NCBI RefSeq assembly: GCF_914271435.1
Contig: NZ_CAJZAI010000004.1
Span: forward strand, 372,001 to 436,000
Length of the DNA: 64,000 nt
Origin: Cupriavidus laharis
GTDB taxonomy: Bacteria; Pseudomonadota; Gammaproteobacteria; Burkholderiales; Burkholderiaceae
Direction: 5' to 3'
The notes under the pieces were generated by a model, which ran no database searches, was not told the DNA's origin, and worked only from the letters and a program-made list of their open reading frames with translations. Position 1 is the first letter of the stretch. The number at the start of each line of letters is the position of its first letter. The position numbers and the translations under genes were made by a program. This document shows positions 44,959 to 54,610 of this stretch, piece by piece.

Positions 44959-46638
44959 ATGACGCCCCCCAATACCGCTGCCGGTTCGCCGGCGGGTGTA
45001 TCGCTTTCGCCCGGAACTGCCGAATCCGACATCACCGCGCTGCCCGCCCGGTACAACGCCGCCGCCGACCTGCTTGGCCGCAACCTGGCAGCTGGCCGCG
45101 GCGACAAGATCGCCTATATCGACGATGCCGGCACGCTGACCTTTTCCGAACTGGAGACACGTTGCCGCCGCTTTGCCGCAGCGTTGCACGATGCCGGCTT
45201 CCGGCGCGAAGAGCGGCTGCTGCTGTGTGCGCTCGATACCATCGACTTTCCCACCGTATTCCTTGGCTGCCTGCTGGCAGGCGTGGTGCCGGTTGCCGTG
45301 AATACGCTGCTGACGGCCGACGACTACGCCTACATGCTCGGCCACTGCGGCGCGCGCGCCGTAGTAGTGTCTGAGGCTTTGCTGCCCACCATGAAGACGG
45401 CGATTGCGGGCAGCGGCCTTTCCCCGCTGGTGATCCAGGCCGGCCCGCACCAGGACGCGGCACCCAGCTGCAGCGTGGAGGCGGTCGTGGCGCGTACGCG
45501 CTCGACGGCGCCGGCAGTCAGTACCGGGCCGGATGACATGGCGTTCTGGCTCTACTCGTCCGGCTCGACGGGCCGGCCCAAGGGCACTGTGCATACCCAC
45601 GGCAACCTGTTCCATACGGCCGACCTGTACGCGCGCCGCGTGCTGGGCATGCGCGAAGACGACGTGGTGTTCTCGGCGGCGAAGCTCTTCTTTGCCTATG
45701 GGCTCGGCAATGCGCTGACGTTCCCGCTGTCGGTGGGCGCCACCACGGTGCTGATGGCGGAACGGCCGACGCCGGCAGCGGTGTTCCGGAGACTGTGCGA
45801 GCATCGTCCCACTGTGTTCTGCGGGGTTCCCACGCTGTTTGCCGGCATGCTCGCCGCGCCGAACCTGCCGCCGCGCAGCGACGTGGCCCTGCGCGTCTGC
45901 ACATCGGCAGGCGAAGCCTTGCCCAGGGATATCGGCGAACGCTTCCTGGCACACTTCGGCTGCGACATCCTGGATGGCATCGGCTCGACGGAGATGCTGC
46001 ACATCTTCCTGTCGAACCGGCCTGGAGAAGTGCGCTACGGCACTACAGGCAAGCCGGTGCCCGGCTATGAACTCAAGCTGCTGGACGAGCTTGGCGAGCC
46101 CACCCGGCCCGGCGAGATCGGCGATCTGTATATCAGGGGGCCGTCGGCGGCGCTGATGTACTGGAGCAACCGCGACAAGAGCCGCGATACCTTCGTCGGC
46201 GCCTGGACGCGCAGCGGCGACAAGTACCTGCAGGATGCCGACGGCTACTACATCTATGCCGGGCGCAGCGACGACATGCTCAAGGTGGGCGGGATCTATG
46301 TCTCGCCATTCGAGGTCGAGGCTGCACTGGCGCAGCACCCGGCCATCCTGGAGGCGGCGGTGATCGGCGTGGCCGATGCCGACGAACTGGTCAAGCCGAA
46401 GGCCTTCGTCGTGATGCGGCCGGGCCAGCAATGGCATGCGGGCATGGCTGCCGAGCTGCAGGCCTTCGTCAAGTCGCGGCTGGCGCCGTACAAGTATCCG
46501 CGGCAGATCGAATGCGTGGAGGAACTGCCCAAGACCGCCACGGGCAAGATCCAGCGCTTCCGCCTGCGCCAGCGCGAAGAAGCCGCGCGGCAGGCTGGCG
46601 CGGCCACTGCAACCGCAACTGTTTCCGCCAATGCCTGA
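44959..46638 (+). CDS. bclA: Benzoate-CoA ligase
   Basis: A 559-residue AMP-forming ligase. The nucleotide motif YSSGSTGRPKGTVHTHGN is near residue 198; other core motifs are GIGSTEMLHIFLSN, DGYYIYAGRSDDMLKVGGIY and the C-terminal Lys in LPKTATGKIQRF. The LFFAYGLGNALTFP segment is typical of benzoate and hydroxybenzoate ligases. It activates benzoate to benzoyl-CoA, the first step before BoxAB. A GGAGTGGAG site precedes the ATG. It is divergent from boxR and heads an operon with a hydrolase and an ABC importer. Confidence 0.94.
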   Translation: MTPPNTAAGSPAGVSLSPGTAESDITALPARYNAAADLLGRNLAAGRGDKIAYIDDAGTLTFSELETRCRRFAAALHDAGFRREERLLLCALDTIDFPTVFLGCLLAGVVPVAVNTLLTADDYAYMLGHCGARAVVVSEALLPTMKTAIAGSGLSPLVIQAGPHQDAAPSCSVEAVVARTRSTAPAVSTGPDDMAFWLYSSGSTGRPKGTVHTHGNLFHTADLYARRVLGMREDDVVFSAAKLFFAYGLGNALTFPLSVGATTVLMAERPTPAAVFRRLCEHRPTVFCGVPTLFAGMLAAPNLPPRSDVALRVCTSAGEALPRDIGERFLAHFGCDILDGIGSTEMLHIFLSNRPGEVRYGTTGKPVPGYELKLLDELGEPTRPGEIGDLYIRGPSAALMYWSNRDKSRDTFVGAWTRSGDKYLQDADGYYIYAGRSDDMLKVGGIYVSPFEVEAALAQHPAILEAAVIGVADADELVKPKAFVVMRPGQQWHAGMAAELQAFVKSRLAPYKYPRQIECVEELPKTATGKIQRFRLRQREEAARQAGAATATATVSANA

Positions 46639-46651
46639 GGACAAGGCCTGC

Positions 46652-47467
46652 ATGCACAGCGAGTGGGTGGACATTCCGTTCGACGGCCGGCGCATCCGGA
46701 TCGAGTACCAGTGGCTGCGCCCCGAGCGCACGCAGCGTCCGCTGGTGGTGTTCCTGCATGAAGGGCTGGGCTCGGTCAGCATGTGGCGGGATTTCCCGCG
46801 CAGCTTCTGCGAGGCCGGCGACTTCCGCGGACTGGTGTTCTCGCGCTACGGCTACGGGCGCTCCACGCCGCGGCCGCACGAGGAGAAGTGGGGTGTCGAT
46901 TTCATGCACCGGCAGGCGCGCGAGGCGTTGCCGGCGCTGTTCGATGCACTGGATATCGGCCCGGGCCGCAGCCGTGGCAAGCCATGGCTGTTCGGTCACA
47001 GCGACGGCGCCTCCATTGCGCTGATCCACGCCGCCAGCTTTCCCGATTCCGTCGATGGCATCACCGTGCTGGCGCCCCATATCCTCGTCGAGGAGCTGTC
47101 CGTGCGCAGCATCGAAGCCACGCGCCGGGCCTACCTGGAGACGGATCTGCGCAGTCGCCTGGCGCGCTACCACGACGACGTGGATTCGGCCTTTTGGGGC
47201 TGGAATGACATCTGGCTTAACCCCGCCTTCCTCCAATGGGATCTGCACGCACTCCTGCCGCAACTGCGCTGCCCGGTGCTGGCGGTGCAGGGTGAAGACG
47301 ATGAGTACGGCACCATGGCGCAGATCGAGGGTATCCATCGATATGCCCCACAAACCGCCTTGCTTAAACTCGCGCGGTGCGGTCATTCGCCACATCGCGA
47401 CCAGCCGGGACCGTTGACGCAGGAGGCGGTACGGTTTATAACGGCACATACTTCATACCTAAAATAA
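46652..47467 (+). CDS. Alpha/beta hydrolase in the benzoate operon
   Basis: A 271-residue alpha/beta hydrolase with a full triad: Ser in FGHSDGASIAL, Asp in VQGEDDEYGTM and His in RCGHSPHRDQP; HEGLGSVSMWRDFPRSFC gives the oxyanion-hole region. Similar genes occur in other box clusters; a possible job is to hydrolyse a CoA ester or ester intermediate, which is inference. I prefer the ATG at 46652 (MHSEWVDIPFDG) because AAGG lies just upstream; the ATG at 46631 overlapping the ligase stop is an alternative. Confidence 0.82.
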   Translation: MHSEWVDIPFDGRRIRIEYQWLRPERTQRPLVVFLHEGLGSVSMWRDFPRSFCEAGDFRGLVFSRYGYGRSTPRPHEEKWGVDFMHRQAREALPALFDALDIGPGRSRGKPWLFGHSDGASIALIHAASFPDSVDGITVLAPHILVEELSVRSIEATRRAYLETDLRSRLARYHDDVDSAFWGWNDIWLNPAFLQWDLHALLPQLRCPVLAVQGEDDEYGTMAQIEGIHRYAPQTALLKLARCGHSPHRDQPGPLTQEAVRFITAHTSYLK

Positions 47468-47581
47468 TTCGTTGCCCGCCCCCGCGTTCGCATCCTGGCA
47501 TGCGTCCGGATATGCATCCGAACCTGGGGCAGGGACCGATCACGGTTCCACGAACCGCCGGCTTGACCACCAGGAGACATC

Positions 47582-48769
47582 ATGCACCGCTTCACATCGC
47601 GCAGGCTCGCGCCTGCCTGCCTTGCCGTTGCTGCAATGCTTGCCACCACCGGGGCCGTCCATGCGCAAAGCGCGCAGGGCGGGAAGATCAAGGTAGGGTT
47701 CATGCTGCCCTACACGGGCACGTATGCGGCACTGGGCACGGCCATCGAGAACGGCTTCCGCATGTACGTGCAGCAGCAGGGCGGCAAGCTGGGCGGGCGC
47801 GAGATCGAGTACTTCAAGGTCGATGACGAATCCGATCCTGCCAAGGCGCCCGAGAATGCCACCAAGCTGATCAAGCGTGACCAGGTCGATGTGGTGGTGG
47901 GCACCGTGCATTCGGGCGTGCAGATGGGCATCGTCAAGGTGGCCAAGGAAAACAATACGCTGCTGATCATTCCGAACGCCGGCGTGGATGAAGCCACTGG
48001 TCCGCTGTGCGGCCCCAACATCTTCCGTTCCTCGTTCTCCAACTGGCAGCCCGGCTATGCCATGGGCCACGTGCTGGCCGAGCGCGGCATGAAGAAGGTC
48101 GTCACGCTGACCTGGAAATACGCGGCCGGCGAGCAATCCGTCAAAGGCTTCAAGGAAGCCTTCGAAGGCAAGGGCGGCAAGGTGGTGAAGGAACTGAGCC
48201 TGCCGTTCCCCAACGTGGAATTCCAGGCGCTGATCACCGAAGTGGCGGCGCTCAAGCCTGATGCGGTGTTCGTCTTCTTCGCGGGCGGCGGCGCCGTCAA
48301 GTTCGTCAAGGACTGGGCCGCGGCCGGCCTCAAGGACAAGATCCCGCTCTATGGCTCGGGCTTCCTGACCGACGGCACGCTGGAGGCGCAGGGCAACGCC
48401 GCGCAGGGTCTGGAGACCACGCTGCACTATGCCGACGGACTGAGCAACGCGCGCGACAAGGGTTTCCGCCTGGACTACGCCAAGATGTACAAGCTGCAGC
48501 CGGACGTGTACGCCGTGCAGGGCTACGACGCGGCGCAACTGCTGGCCGCCGGTGCGAACGCGGTGAAGGGCGACATGTCGCGCAAGGCTGATGTCTACAA
48601 GGCCATGGAAACGGCCAGGGTGGACAGCCCGCGCGGCGCCTTTACGCTGTCCAAGGCGCATAACCCGGTGCAGGATTTCTATCTGCGCAAGGTGGACGGC
48701 CGCGAGAACAAGGTGAGCACGGTGGCGGTGAAGGCGCTGGCCGATCCGGCGCGCGGGTGCAGGCTGTAA
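47582..48769 (+). CDS. Branched-chain-type ABC transporter substrate-binding protein (probable benzoate uptake)
   Basis: A 395-residue periplasmic binding protein of the LivJ family. The signal peptide ends at about AMLATTGAVHAQ; the mature part has KIKVGFMLPYTGTYAALGTA, VDVVVGTVHSGVQMGIVKVA and CGPNIFRSSFSNWQPGYAMG. By its place in the operon it probably captures benzoate or a related aromatic acid rather than branched-chain amino acids. CCAGGAGACATC precedes the ATG. The 104-bp gap to the permease contains a strong hairpin. Confidence 0.88.
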   Translation: MHRFTSRRLAPACLAVAAMLATTGAVHAQSAQGGKIKVGFMLPYTGTYAALGTAIENGFRMYVQQQGGKLGGREIEYFKVDDESDPAKAPENATKLIKRDQVDVVVGTVHSGVQMGIVKVAKENNTLLIIPNAGVDEATGPLCGPNIFRSSFSNWQPGYAMGHVLAERGMKKVVTLTWKYAAGEQSVKGFKEAFEGKGGKVVKELSLPFPNVEFQALITEVAALKPDAVFVFFAGGGAVKFVKDWAAAGLKDKIPLYGSGFLTDGTLEAQGNAAQGLETTLHYADGLSNARDKGFRLDYAKMYKLQPDVYAVQGYDAAQLLAAGANAVKGDMSRKADVYKAMETARVDSPRGAFTLSKAHNPVQDFYLRKVDGRENKVSTVAVKALADPARGCRL

Positions 48770-48791
48770 GGCCTGCGGTGGCGCACGGTTT

Positions 48792-48823
48792 GCTCCCCTA
48801 TCCCGCGCGCGATAGAGGGGAGC
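48792..48823 (+). other. Intercistronic hairpin after the binding-protein gene
   Basis: GCTCCCCT-ATC (48792-48802) pairs with GAT-AG-AGGGGAGC (48811-48823), with a two-base bulge and a GC-rich loop. Such hairpins after binding-protein genes commonly protect the upstream mRNA so that the binding protein is made in excess over the membrane subunits. Confidence 0.5.
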
Positions 48824-48873
48824 CTGTCACCGGCGTGTGTGGCGCAATCGGTTCTGTTTGATGCATTGCCAGC

Positions 48874-49740
48874 ATGGACATCGTCTCTTTCCTGATCCAG
48901 TGCCTGAACAGCGTGCAGTACGGGCTGCTGCTGTTCCTGGTCGCAAGTGGCCTGACGCTGATCTTCGGCATCATGGGCGTCATCAACCTGGCACATGGCA
49001 GCTTCTACATGCTCGGCGCCTACCTGGCGTTTGCGCTGGCCAGCCTGACAGGCAACCTGCTGATTGCTCTGCCGCTCGGCATCGTGCTGGCCGTGGCATT
49101 CGGCTACGTGCTCGAGTGGGTGTTCTTCAGCTTCCTCTATGAGCGCGACCACCTCCAGCAGGTGCTGATGACCTACGGCCTGATCCTGGTGTTCGAAGAG
49201 TTGCGCAGCATCCTGGTCGGCGACGACGTGCACGGCGTGCCGGTGCCGGCGCTGCTCGACGGCGCACTGCCGATCGGCAACGACATGACCTATCCGGTCT
49301 ACCGCCTGTGCATCTCGGCAGTCTGCCTGCTGGTGGCGGCGGCCATGTACTTCGTGATCCGGCGCACGCGCCTGGGCATGATGATCCGTGCCGGCGCCAC
49401 CAATCGCGAAATGGTGCAGTCGCTGGGCATCAACGTGACAGTGCTGTACCGCGTGGTGTTCGCGCTCGGCGTGGCGCTGGCGGTGCTCGCGGGCATGATT
49501 GCCGCGCCGGTGTCGTCCGTGTATCCGGGCATGGGTGCGCAGGTGCTGATCGTATGCTTCGTGGTGGTGGTGATCGGCGGTATCGGCTCGGTGAAAGGCG
49601 CACTGGTGGCATCGCTGCTGCTGGGCTTTGTCGATACCTTCGGCAAAGTCTTCTGGCAGGAAGCATCGGGCGTGCTGATCTACCTCCTGATGGCGGTGAT
49701 CCTGTTGTGGAAGCCGCAAGGCCTGTTCAAGGCGGGTTGA
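48874..49740 (+). CDS. Branched-chain-type ABC transporter permease, LivH family
   Basis: A 288-residue inner-membrane permease with about eight segments. LTLIFGIMGVINLAHGSFYM and the EAA-like loop GATNREMVQSLGINVTVLYR are typical of LivH, and VVVVIGGIGSVKGALVASLL of the C-terminal part. The start at 48874 (MDIVSFLIQCLN) has no clear ribosome site. It is followed after one base by the LivM-type permease. Confidence 0.92.
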   Translation: MDIVSFLIQCLNSVQYGLLLFLVASGLTLIFGIMGVINLAHGSFYMLGAYLAFALASLTGNLLIALPLGIVLAVAFGYVLEWVFFSFLYERDHLQQVLMTYGLILVFEELRSILVGDDVHGVPVPALLDGALPIGNDMTYPVYRLCISAVCLLVAAAMYFVIRRTRLGMMIRAGATNREMVQSLGINVTVLYRVVFALGVALAVLAGMIAAPVSSVYPGMGAQVLIVCFVVVVIGGIGSVKGALVASLLLGFVDTFGKVFWQEASGVLIYLLMAVILLWKPQGLFKAG

Positions 49741-49741
49741 C

Positions 49742-50839
49742 ATGGATACCAAGCTTTCCCTGGCGCCTTCGCATGGCGGTGCACGCGCCGCCCTTGCGTG
49801 GCTGGTTGCGCTTGCCGTGCTGGCAAGCCTGCCGCTGCTGCTGACCGCCGACAGCCACAAGTTCTATATCGAGCTGCTCAGCAAGGTCATGATCATGGCC
49901 ATCTTCGCGCTCTCGCTGCAGCTCCTGATCGGCTATACCGGCCTGGTGAGCCTGGGCCACGCCGCCTACTTCGCGGCAGCGGCCTATGCCACGGCCATAC
50001 TGGCGCCGGAATCCGGGCCTGGTAACGGCTGGCTGCTGCTGGCGGGGGCGCTGGGTGCGGCGGCGGCGCTGGCCATGGTGGTCGGCATGCTGGTGCTGCG
50101 CACGCGCGGGGTGTACTTCATCATGGTCACGCTGGCGTTCGCGCAAATGGCGTATTTCGTCTTCCACGACACCAAGATTGCCGGCGGCAGCGATGGCACG
50201 TACATCTACTTCCGCCCGGAATTTCCGGTGCCGGGCGTGCAGCAATTGACCGTCAACGATCCCAGCCACTTCTACTGGATGGTCTGGGCCGCAATGGGCC
50301 TGACTGTGGCCGTGCTGGCGCTGCTGCTGCGTTCGCGCTTCGGGCACGCACTGGTTGGCATCCGGCACAATGAGCAGCGCATGCGCGCCGCGGGCTATGC
50401 CACGTACCGCTACCAGCTCGGCGCTTTCGTCGCGGGCGGCATGCTGGCGGGCCTGGCGGGGTTCCTCTATGCGATCCAGTTCGGCTTCGTCAACCCGGAG
50501 ATCGCTTCCTGGCACCAGTCGGGCAATGCCATGCTGATGGTCATCCTGGGCGGGGTGGGCAGCTTGGCGGGCGCCGTGCTGGGCGCCTTTTCCTTCGTGC
50601 TGCTGGCCGAGTGGTTCAGCACCATGACCAAGCACTGGCAGTTGCTGATGGGCGGTTTCATCATCGTGGCGGTGGCGCTGCTGCCGCGCGGGCTGGTGAG
50701 CCTGCCCGCGGTGCTGCGCCAGAAGCAGGGCGCCCCGGGCGTGCGCAACGGCGGTACCTCGGGCGATGACGACGACACGGCGCAGGAGGCGGGCGGCGAG
50801 AACCGCAGCAACCGCCACCGCAACACGGAGGCCGCATGA
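49742..50839 (+). CDS. Branched-chain-type ABC transporter permease, LivM family
   Basis: A 365-residue permease with about nine membrane segments; family blocks are ALSLQLLIGYTGLVSLGHAA, FGHALVGIRHNEQRMRAAGY and ILGGVGSLAGAVLGAF. It pairs with the LivH-type subunit. The C-terminus has an unusual hydrophilic tail of about 35 residues (SGDDDDTAQEAGGENRSNRH), rich in acidic then basic residues. Its stop overlaps the start of the LivG-type ATPase by four bases. Confidence 0.92.
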   Translation: MDTKLSLAPSHGGARAALAWLVALAVLASLPLLLTADSHKFYIELLSKVMIMAIFALSLQLLIGYTGLVSLGHAAYFAAAAYATAILAPESGPGNGWLLLAGALGAAAALAMVVGMLVLRTRGVYFIMVTLAFAQMAYFVFHDTKIAGGSDGTYIYFRPEFPVPGVQQLTVNDPSHFYWMVWAAMGLTVAVLALLLRSRFGHALVGIRHNEQRMRAAGYATYRYQLGAFVAGGMLAGLAGFLYAIQFGFVNPEIASWHQSGNAMLMVILGGVGSLAGAVLGAFSFVLLAEWFSTMTKHWQLLMGGFIIVAVALLPRGLVSLPAVLRQKQGAPGVRNGGTSGDDDDTAQEAGGENRSNRHRNTEAA

Positions 50840-51603
50840 GCACACCGGTATTGCAGGCCACGAGGCTGACGCGGCGTTTTGGCGGGCTGACCGCCGTGGC
50901 GGAGGTGGACCTGTCGCTGGCGCTGCACGAGATCCATGCGGTGATCGGCACGAATGGCGCTGGCAAGTCCACGCTGATCAACATGCTGTCCGGCGAACTG
51001 CCGCCTTCCGACGGGCGGCTGCACCTGCAAGGGCACGACGTGACCGGCTGGTCCCAGCCGCGACTGGCACGGCATGGGATCGGCCGCAGCTACCAGCGCA
51101 ACAACATCTTCCTGCCGCTGACCGTGCGGGAGAACTGCCGGCTGGCGGCCCAGTCGCGTGCCCAGCGCGCCTGGCGGCTGTGGGAAGGCGCCGGCAGCTG
51201 CCGCATGAGCGGTGCGCTGGCCGACGAGGCCATGGAACGTGCCGGGCTGGCGGCGCATGCCGGGCGGCTGGCCAGCGAACTCGCACATGGCCAGAAGCGC
51301 CAGCTTGAAGTCGCCATGTGCCTCGCCACGCAGCCCGTGGCCCTGTTGCTGGACGAACCGCTGGCGGGCATGGGCGCGGAGGAGTCGTCGCGCATGCTGG
51401 CGCTGCTGCGCGGCCTGCGCGAAGGCCACGCGATCCTGCTGGTGGAACACGATATGGACGCCGTGTTCTCCGTGGCCGACCGCATTACCGTGATGGTCAA
51501 CGGCGCGGTCATTGCCAGCGGCACACCCGAGGAAATCCGCGCCAACCGCGAAGTCCAGCTTGCCTACCTGGGCGAGGCGGAAGACAGCGAGGTGCCGGCA
51601 TGA
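50836..51603 (+). CDS. Branched-chain-type ABC transporter ATPase, LivG family
   Basis: A 255-residue ATPase with Walker A IGTNGAGKSTLINM, Q-loop RSYQRNNIF, signature LAHGQKRQLEVAM, Walker B ALLLDEPLAGM and switch His LLVEHDMDAVF. The altered signature (no SGG) is usual in LivG. It starts in the end of the LivM gene (ATGA overlap) and overlaps the LivF gene in the same way. Confidence 0.92.
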   Translation: MSTPVLQATRLTRRFGGLTAVAEVDLSLALHEIHAVIGTNGAGKSTLINMLSGELPPSDGRLHLQGHDVTGWSQPRLARHGIGRSYQRNNIFLPLTVRENCRLAAQSRAQRAWRLWEGAGSCRMSGALADEAMERAGLAAHAGRLASELAHGQKRQLEVAMCLATQPVALLLDEPLAGMGAEESSRMLALLRGLREGHAILLVEHDMDAVFSVADRITVMVNGAVIASGTPEEIRANREVQLAYLGEAEDSEVPA

Positions 51604-52313
51604 CCGCGGCCATGATCGAAGCCAGCGGCATCAACGCCTGGTACGGCTCCAGCCACATCCTGCGCGACGTGGAGTTCAGCGTCGGTACGGGCGAGACCGT
51701 GGGCCTGCTCGGGCGCAATGGCATGGGCAAGAGCACGCTGTTGCGGACCCTGCTGGGGCACGTGCGCCAGCGCAGCGGCAGCATCCGCGTGGCCGGGCGC
51801 GACGTCTCGCGCGCGCAGCCCTACGAGGTGGCTCGCCTTGGCGTGGCCTACGTGCCCGAAGGGCGGGGCATCTTCCCGAACCTGTCGGTGCGCGAGAACC
51901 TGGTCATGGCCGCCCGCAAGGGCTGCAACGGCCGCCACGACTGGGACGAGGCCCGCGTACTTGACCTGTTCCCGCGGCTCAAGGAGCGTTTGGGCCATGG
52001 TGGCCAGCAGTTGTCCGGCGGCGAGCAGCAGATGCTGTCGATCGGCCGCGCGCTGATGACCAACCCGGACTGCCTGGTGCTGGACGAAGCCACCGAAGGC
52101 CTGGCGCCGCGCATCGTGCGCGAGATCTGGGAGGTCATTGCCACCGTGCGGGCCACTGGCATCGCCTCCGTGGTGGTGGATCGCAACTTCCGGTCCGTGC
52201 TCGCCCACGCGGACCGCGTGGTCGTGCTGGAGAAGGGGCGTGTCGTCCTGACCGGCCCTGCAGCAGACCTTGCCGGCAAGCCTGAGGCGCTCGATCGCTA
52301 TCTTGGCGTGTAA
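51600..52313 (+). CDS. Branched-chain-type ABC transporter ATPase, LivF family
   Basis: A 237-residue ATPase, last gene of the benzoate ligase/transporter operon. Walker A LLGRNGMGKSTLLRT, family motif VAYVPEGRGIFPNLSV, signature QLSGGEQQMLSIGRALM and Walker B CLVLDEATEGLAP. The segment after Walker B reads ASVVVDRNFRSVLAHADR, where LivF proteins usually have a VEQN motif; the Asp-Arg-Asn may change the switch position. The start is the ATG at 51600 overlapping the LivG-type stop. Confidence 0.92.
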   Translation: MTAAMIEASGINAWYGSSHILRDVEFSVGTGETVGLLGRNGMGKSTLLRTLLGHVRQRSGSIRVAGRDVSRAQPYEVARLGVAYVPEGRGIFPNLSVRENLVMAARKGCNGRHDWDEARVLDLFPRLKERLGHGGQQLSGGEQQMLSIGRALMTNPDCLVLDEATEGLAPRIVREIWEVIATVRATGIASVVVDRNFRSVLAHADRVVVLEKGRVVLTGPAADLAGKPEALDRYLGV

Positions 52314-52638
52314 GACAATCGCGCCTGAGAAAAAAGAGACTTAAAAATCTCATTTTGTGGTGGCATGGCAACGTAGCACCAGGGCAGGCATCGCCACCGC
52401 GATTTGCTGCCAGGACTTGACCATCCGCCGCTTCCCTCCCATGCTTGATGCGTTCCGCCTGCGGTATCGGGGGCATCGTCAGTGGCCGGCGCGCCACAGT
52501 TCATCTAGAATTGCGGCCGTTTGTGCAATGCAATAGAACACCAAAAGAGGGAGGCGGCCGATCCACGGCTGCTGTGTCGGGCCGGACTCCGGGTAGAGCC
52601 GTCTACCGCCCGCGATCCGGTCGTCAAGACCAGAATTC
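52314..52638 (+). promoter_or_regulatory. Intergenic region before kup
   Basis: These 325 bp contain no gene I can support. Right after the transporter operon is a weak hairpin with A- and T-rich flanks (AAAAGAGA and TCTCATTTT near 52332-52356) that could end that transcript. A weak kup promoter may be TTGCGG (52511-52516), 17-bp spacer, TAGAAC (52534-52539); a better isolated -10, TAGAAT at 52506, lacks a good -35. Confidence 0.35.
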
Positions 52639-54543
52639 ATGACCACCCAATCCGCAACCACTAGCCACTACTTTGTCGAAAGCCCGAGCACGCGCGCCCT
52701 GGTAATGGGCGCCATCGGTGTCGTGTTCGGCGACATCGGCACCAGCCCGCTATACGCCCTCAAGGAGTGCTTCAGCAAGGAGCACGGCATTCCGTTCAGC
52801 CCTGACGCCGTGCTGGGCATCATTTCGCTGCTGTTCTGGGCCATGATCATCGTGGTCTCGATCAAGTACGTGGTGTTCGTGATGCGCGCCGACAACGACG
52901 GCGAGGGCGGCGTGCTGGCGCTGATGGCGCTGGTGCTGCGCACGGCGGCGCCACGCTCGCGCTGGGCCAAGCTGCTGATGATGCTGGGCATCTTCGGGGC
53001 CTGCATGTTCTATGGCGATGCGGTGATCACGCCGGCCATCTCGGTGCTCTCGGCGGTGGAAGGCCTGGAGATTGCCGCGCCGCAGCTCTCCCACTACGTC
53101 ATCCCGATCACGCTCGTGATCCTGGTGGGGCTGTTCCTGATCCAGCGCCATGGCACGTCGGCGGTGGGCAAGCTGTTCGGCCCCGTCATGGTGGCCTGGT
53201 TCCTGACGCTCGGCCTGCTCGGCGTGTACAACCTGGCTCAGGCGCCGGGAATCCTCAAGGCCGTCAACCCGTACTACGGCATCTCGTTCCTGATCGAGCA
53301 TTCGCTGCAAGCCTTTATCGTGCTGGGCTCGGTATTCCTGGTGCTGACCGGGGCCGAGGCGCTATACGTGGACATGGGCCATTTCGGCGCGCGGCCGATC
53401 CGCTATGGCTGGTTCATGCTGGTCATGCCGTGCCTGATGCTGAACTACTTTGGCCAGGGCGCCATGCTGCTGACCAACCCGGCCGGCGCCGAGAACCCGT
53501 TCTACCTGATGGTGCCCGAGCCGCTGCTGATCCCGATGGTGCTGCTGGCGACCTGCGCCACGGTGATTGCCTCGCAGGCCGTGATATCGGGTGCGTTCTC
53601 GCTGACCAGCCAGGCCATCCAGCTCGGCTTCGTGCCGCGCATGCGCGTGCGCTACACCTCGGCGGCCGAGATCGGCCAGATCTACCTGCCGGTGATCAAC
53701 TGGATCCTGCTGGTCCTGGTCGTGGCGGTGGTCATCTCGTTCAGGAAGTCCGAGAACCTGGCCGCGGCGTATGGCATCGCCGTGACCACCACCATGGTCA
53801 TCACGACTTTCCTGTCCGCGGTGGTGATGCGCAACGTCTGGAAATGGAATCCGGCCCTGGTGACGCTGATCGGACTGTCCTTCCTGCTGGTGGATCTGGC
53901 GTTCTTCGCCGCCAACCTGCTGAAGATTGCCGAGGGGGGCTGGTTCCCGCTGCTGCTCGGCAGTTCGGCGTTCTTCCTGCTGATGACCTGGTACAGCGGC
54001 CGCAAGCTGCTGCGCGCGCGCAGCCTGGAAGACGGCATTCCGCTCGAGCCGTTCATTGCCGGCCTGCTGGCGCACCCGCCGCACCGCGTGGAGGGCACGG
54101 CCGTATTCCTGACCGGCAATACCGAGTCGGTGCCGGTGTCGCTGCTCCACAATCTCAAGCACAACCGCGTGCTGCACGAGCGCGTGGTCTTCCTCAGCTT
54201 CGTCACGCGTGACATTCCCTATGTCGATGACGAGCAGCGCCTGAGCTGCAAGGACCTGGGCGGCGGCGTCTATATCCTGAAGTCGGACTACGGCTTCAAG
54301 GAAACCCCGGACGTGCACAGGGTGCTGGACCTGGCGCAGCGCAAGCTGGGCATGCAGTTCGAGCTGATGGAGACGTCCTTCTTCATCGCGCGCGAGTCGG
54401 TCATCCCGTCCAAGCTGCCGGGCATGTCAATGTGGCGCGAAAGCCTGTTTGCGTGGATGCACCAGAACGGCGCCAAGCCGTCGGACTTCTTCCAGATTCC
54501 GGCCAACCGCGTGGTGGAGCTCGGTACCAAGGTAGAGATCTGA
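52639..54543 (+). CDS. kup: Low-affinity potassium transporter Kup
   Basis: A 634-residue KUP-family potassium/proton symporter. The diagnostic N-terminal block is [20 protein letters not shown]; further family blocks are [20 protein letters not shown] and [13 protein letters not shown], then about twelve membrane segments and a cytoplasmic C-terminal domain ([20 protein letters not shown]). It imports potassium across the inner membrane. The start at 52639 ([12 protein letters not shown]) has only a poor ribosome site. A strong terminator follows. Confidence 0.95.
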   Translation: MTTQSATTSHYFVESPSTRALVMGAIGVVFGDIGTSPLYALKECFSKEHGIPFSPDAVLGIISLLFWAMIIVVSIKYVVFVMRADNDGEGGVLALMALVLRTAAPRSRWAKLLMMLGIFGACMFYGDAVITPAISVLSAVEGLEIAAPQLSHYVIPITLVILVGLFLIQRHGTSAVGKLFGPVMVAWFLTLGLLGVYNLAQAPGILKAVNPYYGISFLIEHSLQAFIVLGSVFLVLTGAEALYVDMGHFGARPIRYGWFMLVMPCLMLNYFGQGAMLLTNPAGAENPFYLMVPEPLLIPMVLLATCATVIASQAVISGAFSLTSQAIQLGFVPRMRVRYTSAAEIGQIYLPVINWILLVLVVAVVISFRKSENLAAAYGIAVTTTMVITTFLSAVVMRNVWKWNPALVTLIGLSFLLVDLAFFAANLLKIAEGGWFPLLLGSSAFFLLMTWYSGRKLLRARSLEDGIPLEPFIAGLLAHPPHRVEGTAVFLTGNTESVPVSLLHNLKHNRVLHERVVFLSFVTRDIPYVDDEQRLSCKDLGGGVYILKSDYGFKETPDVHRVLDLAQRKLGMQFELMETSFFIARESVIPSKLPGMSMWRESLFAWMHQNGAKPSDFFQIPANRVVELGTKVEI

Positions 54544-54560
54544 GCCGCGATCGGCAGCGC

Positions 54561-54600
54561 GAAGCCCCCGCCGGCACAAGCCGTGCGGGGGCTTCGTCTT
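54561..54600. terminator. Intrinsic terminator after kup
   Basis: GAAGCCCCCGC (54561-54571) pairs with GCGGGGGCTTC (54585-54595), with an inner CGGC/GCCG extension, followed by GTCTTTTC. It lies between convergent genes. Confidence 0.85.
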
Positions 54601-54610
54601 TTCGGCAGCG

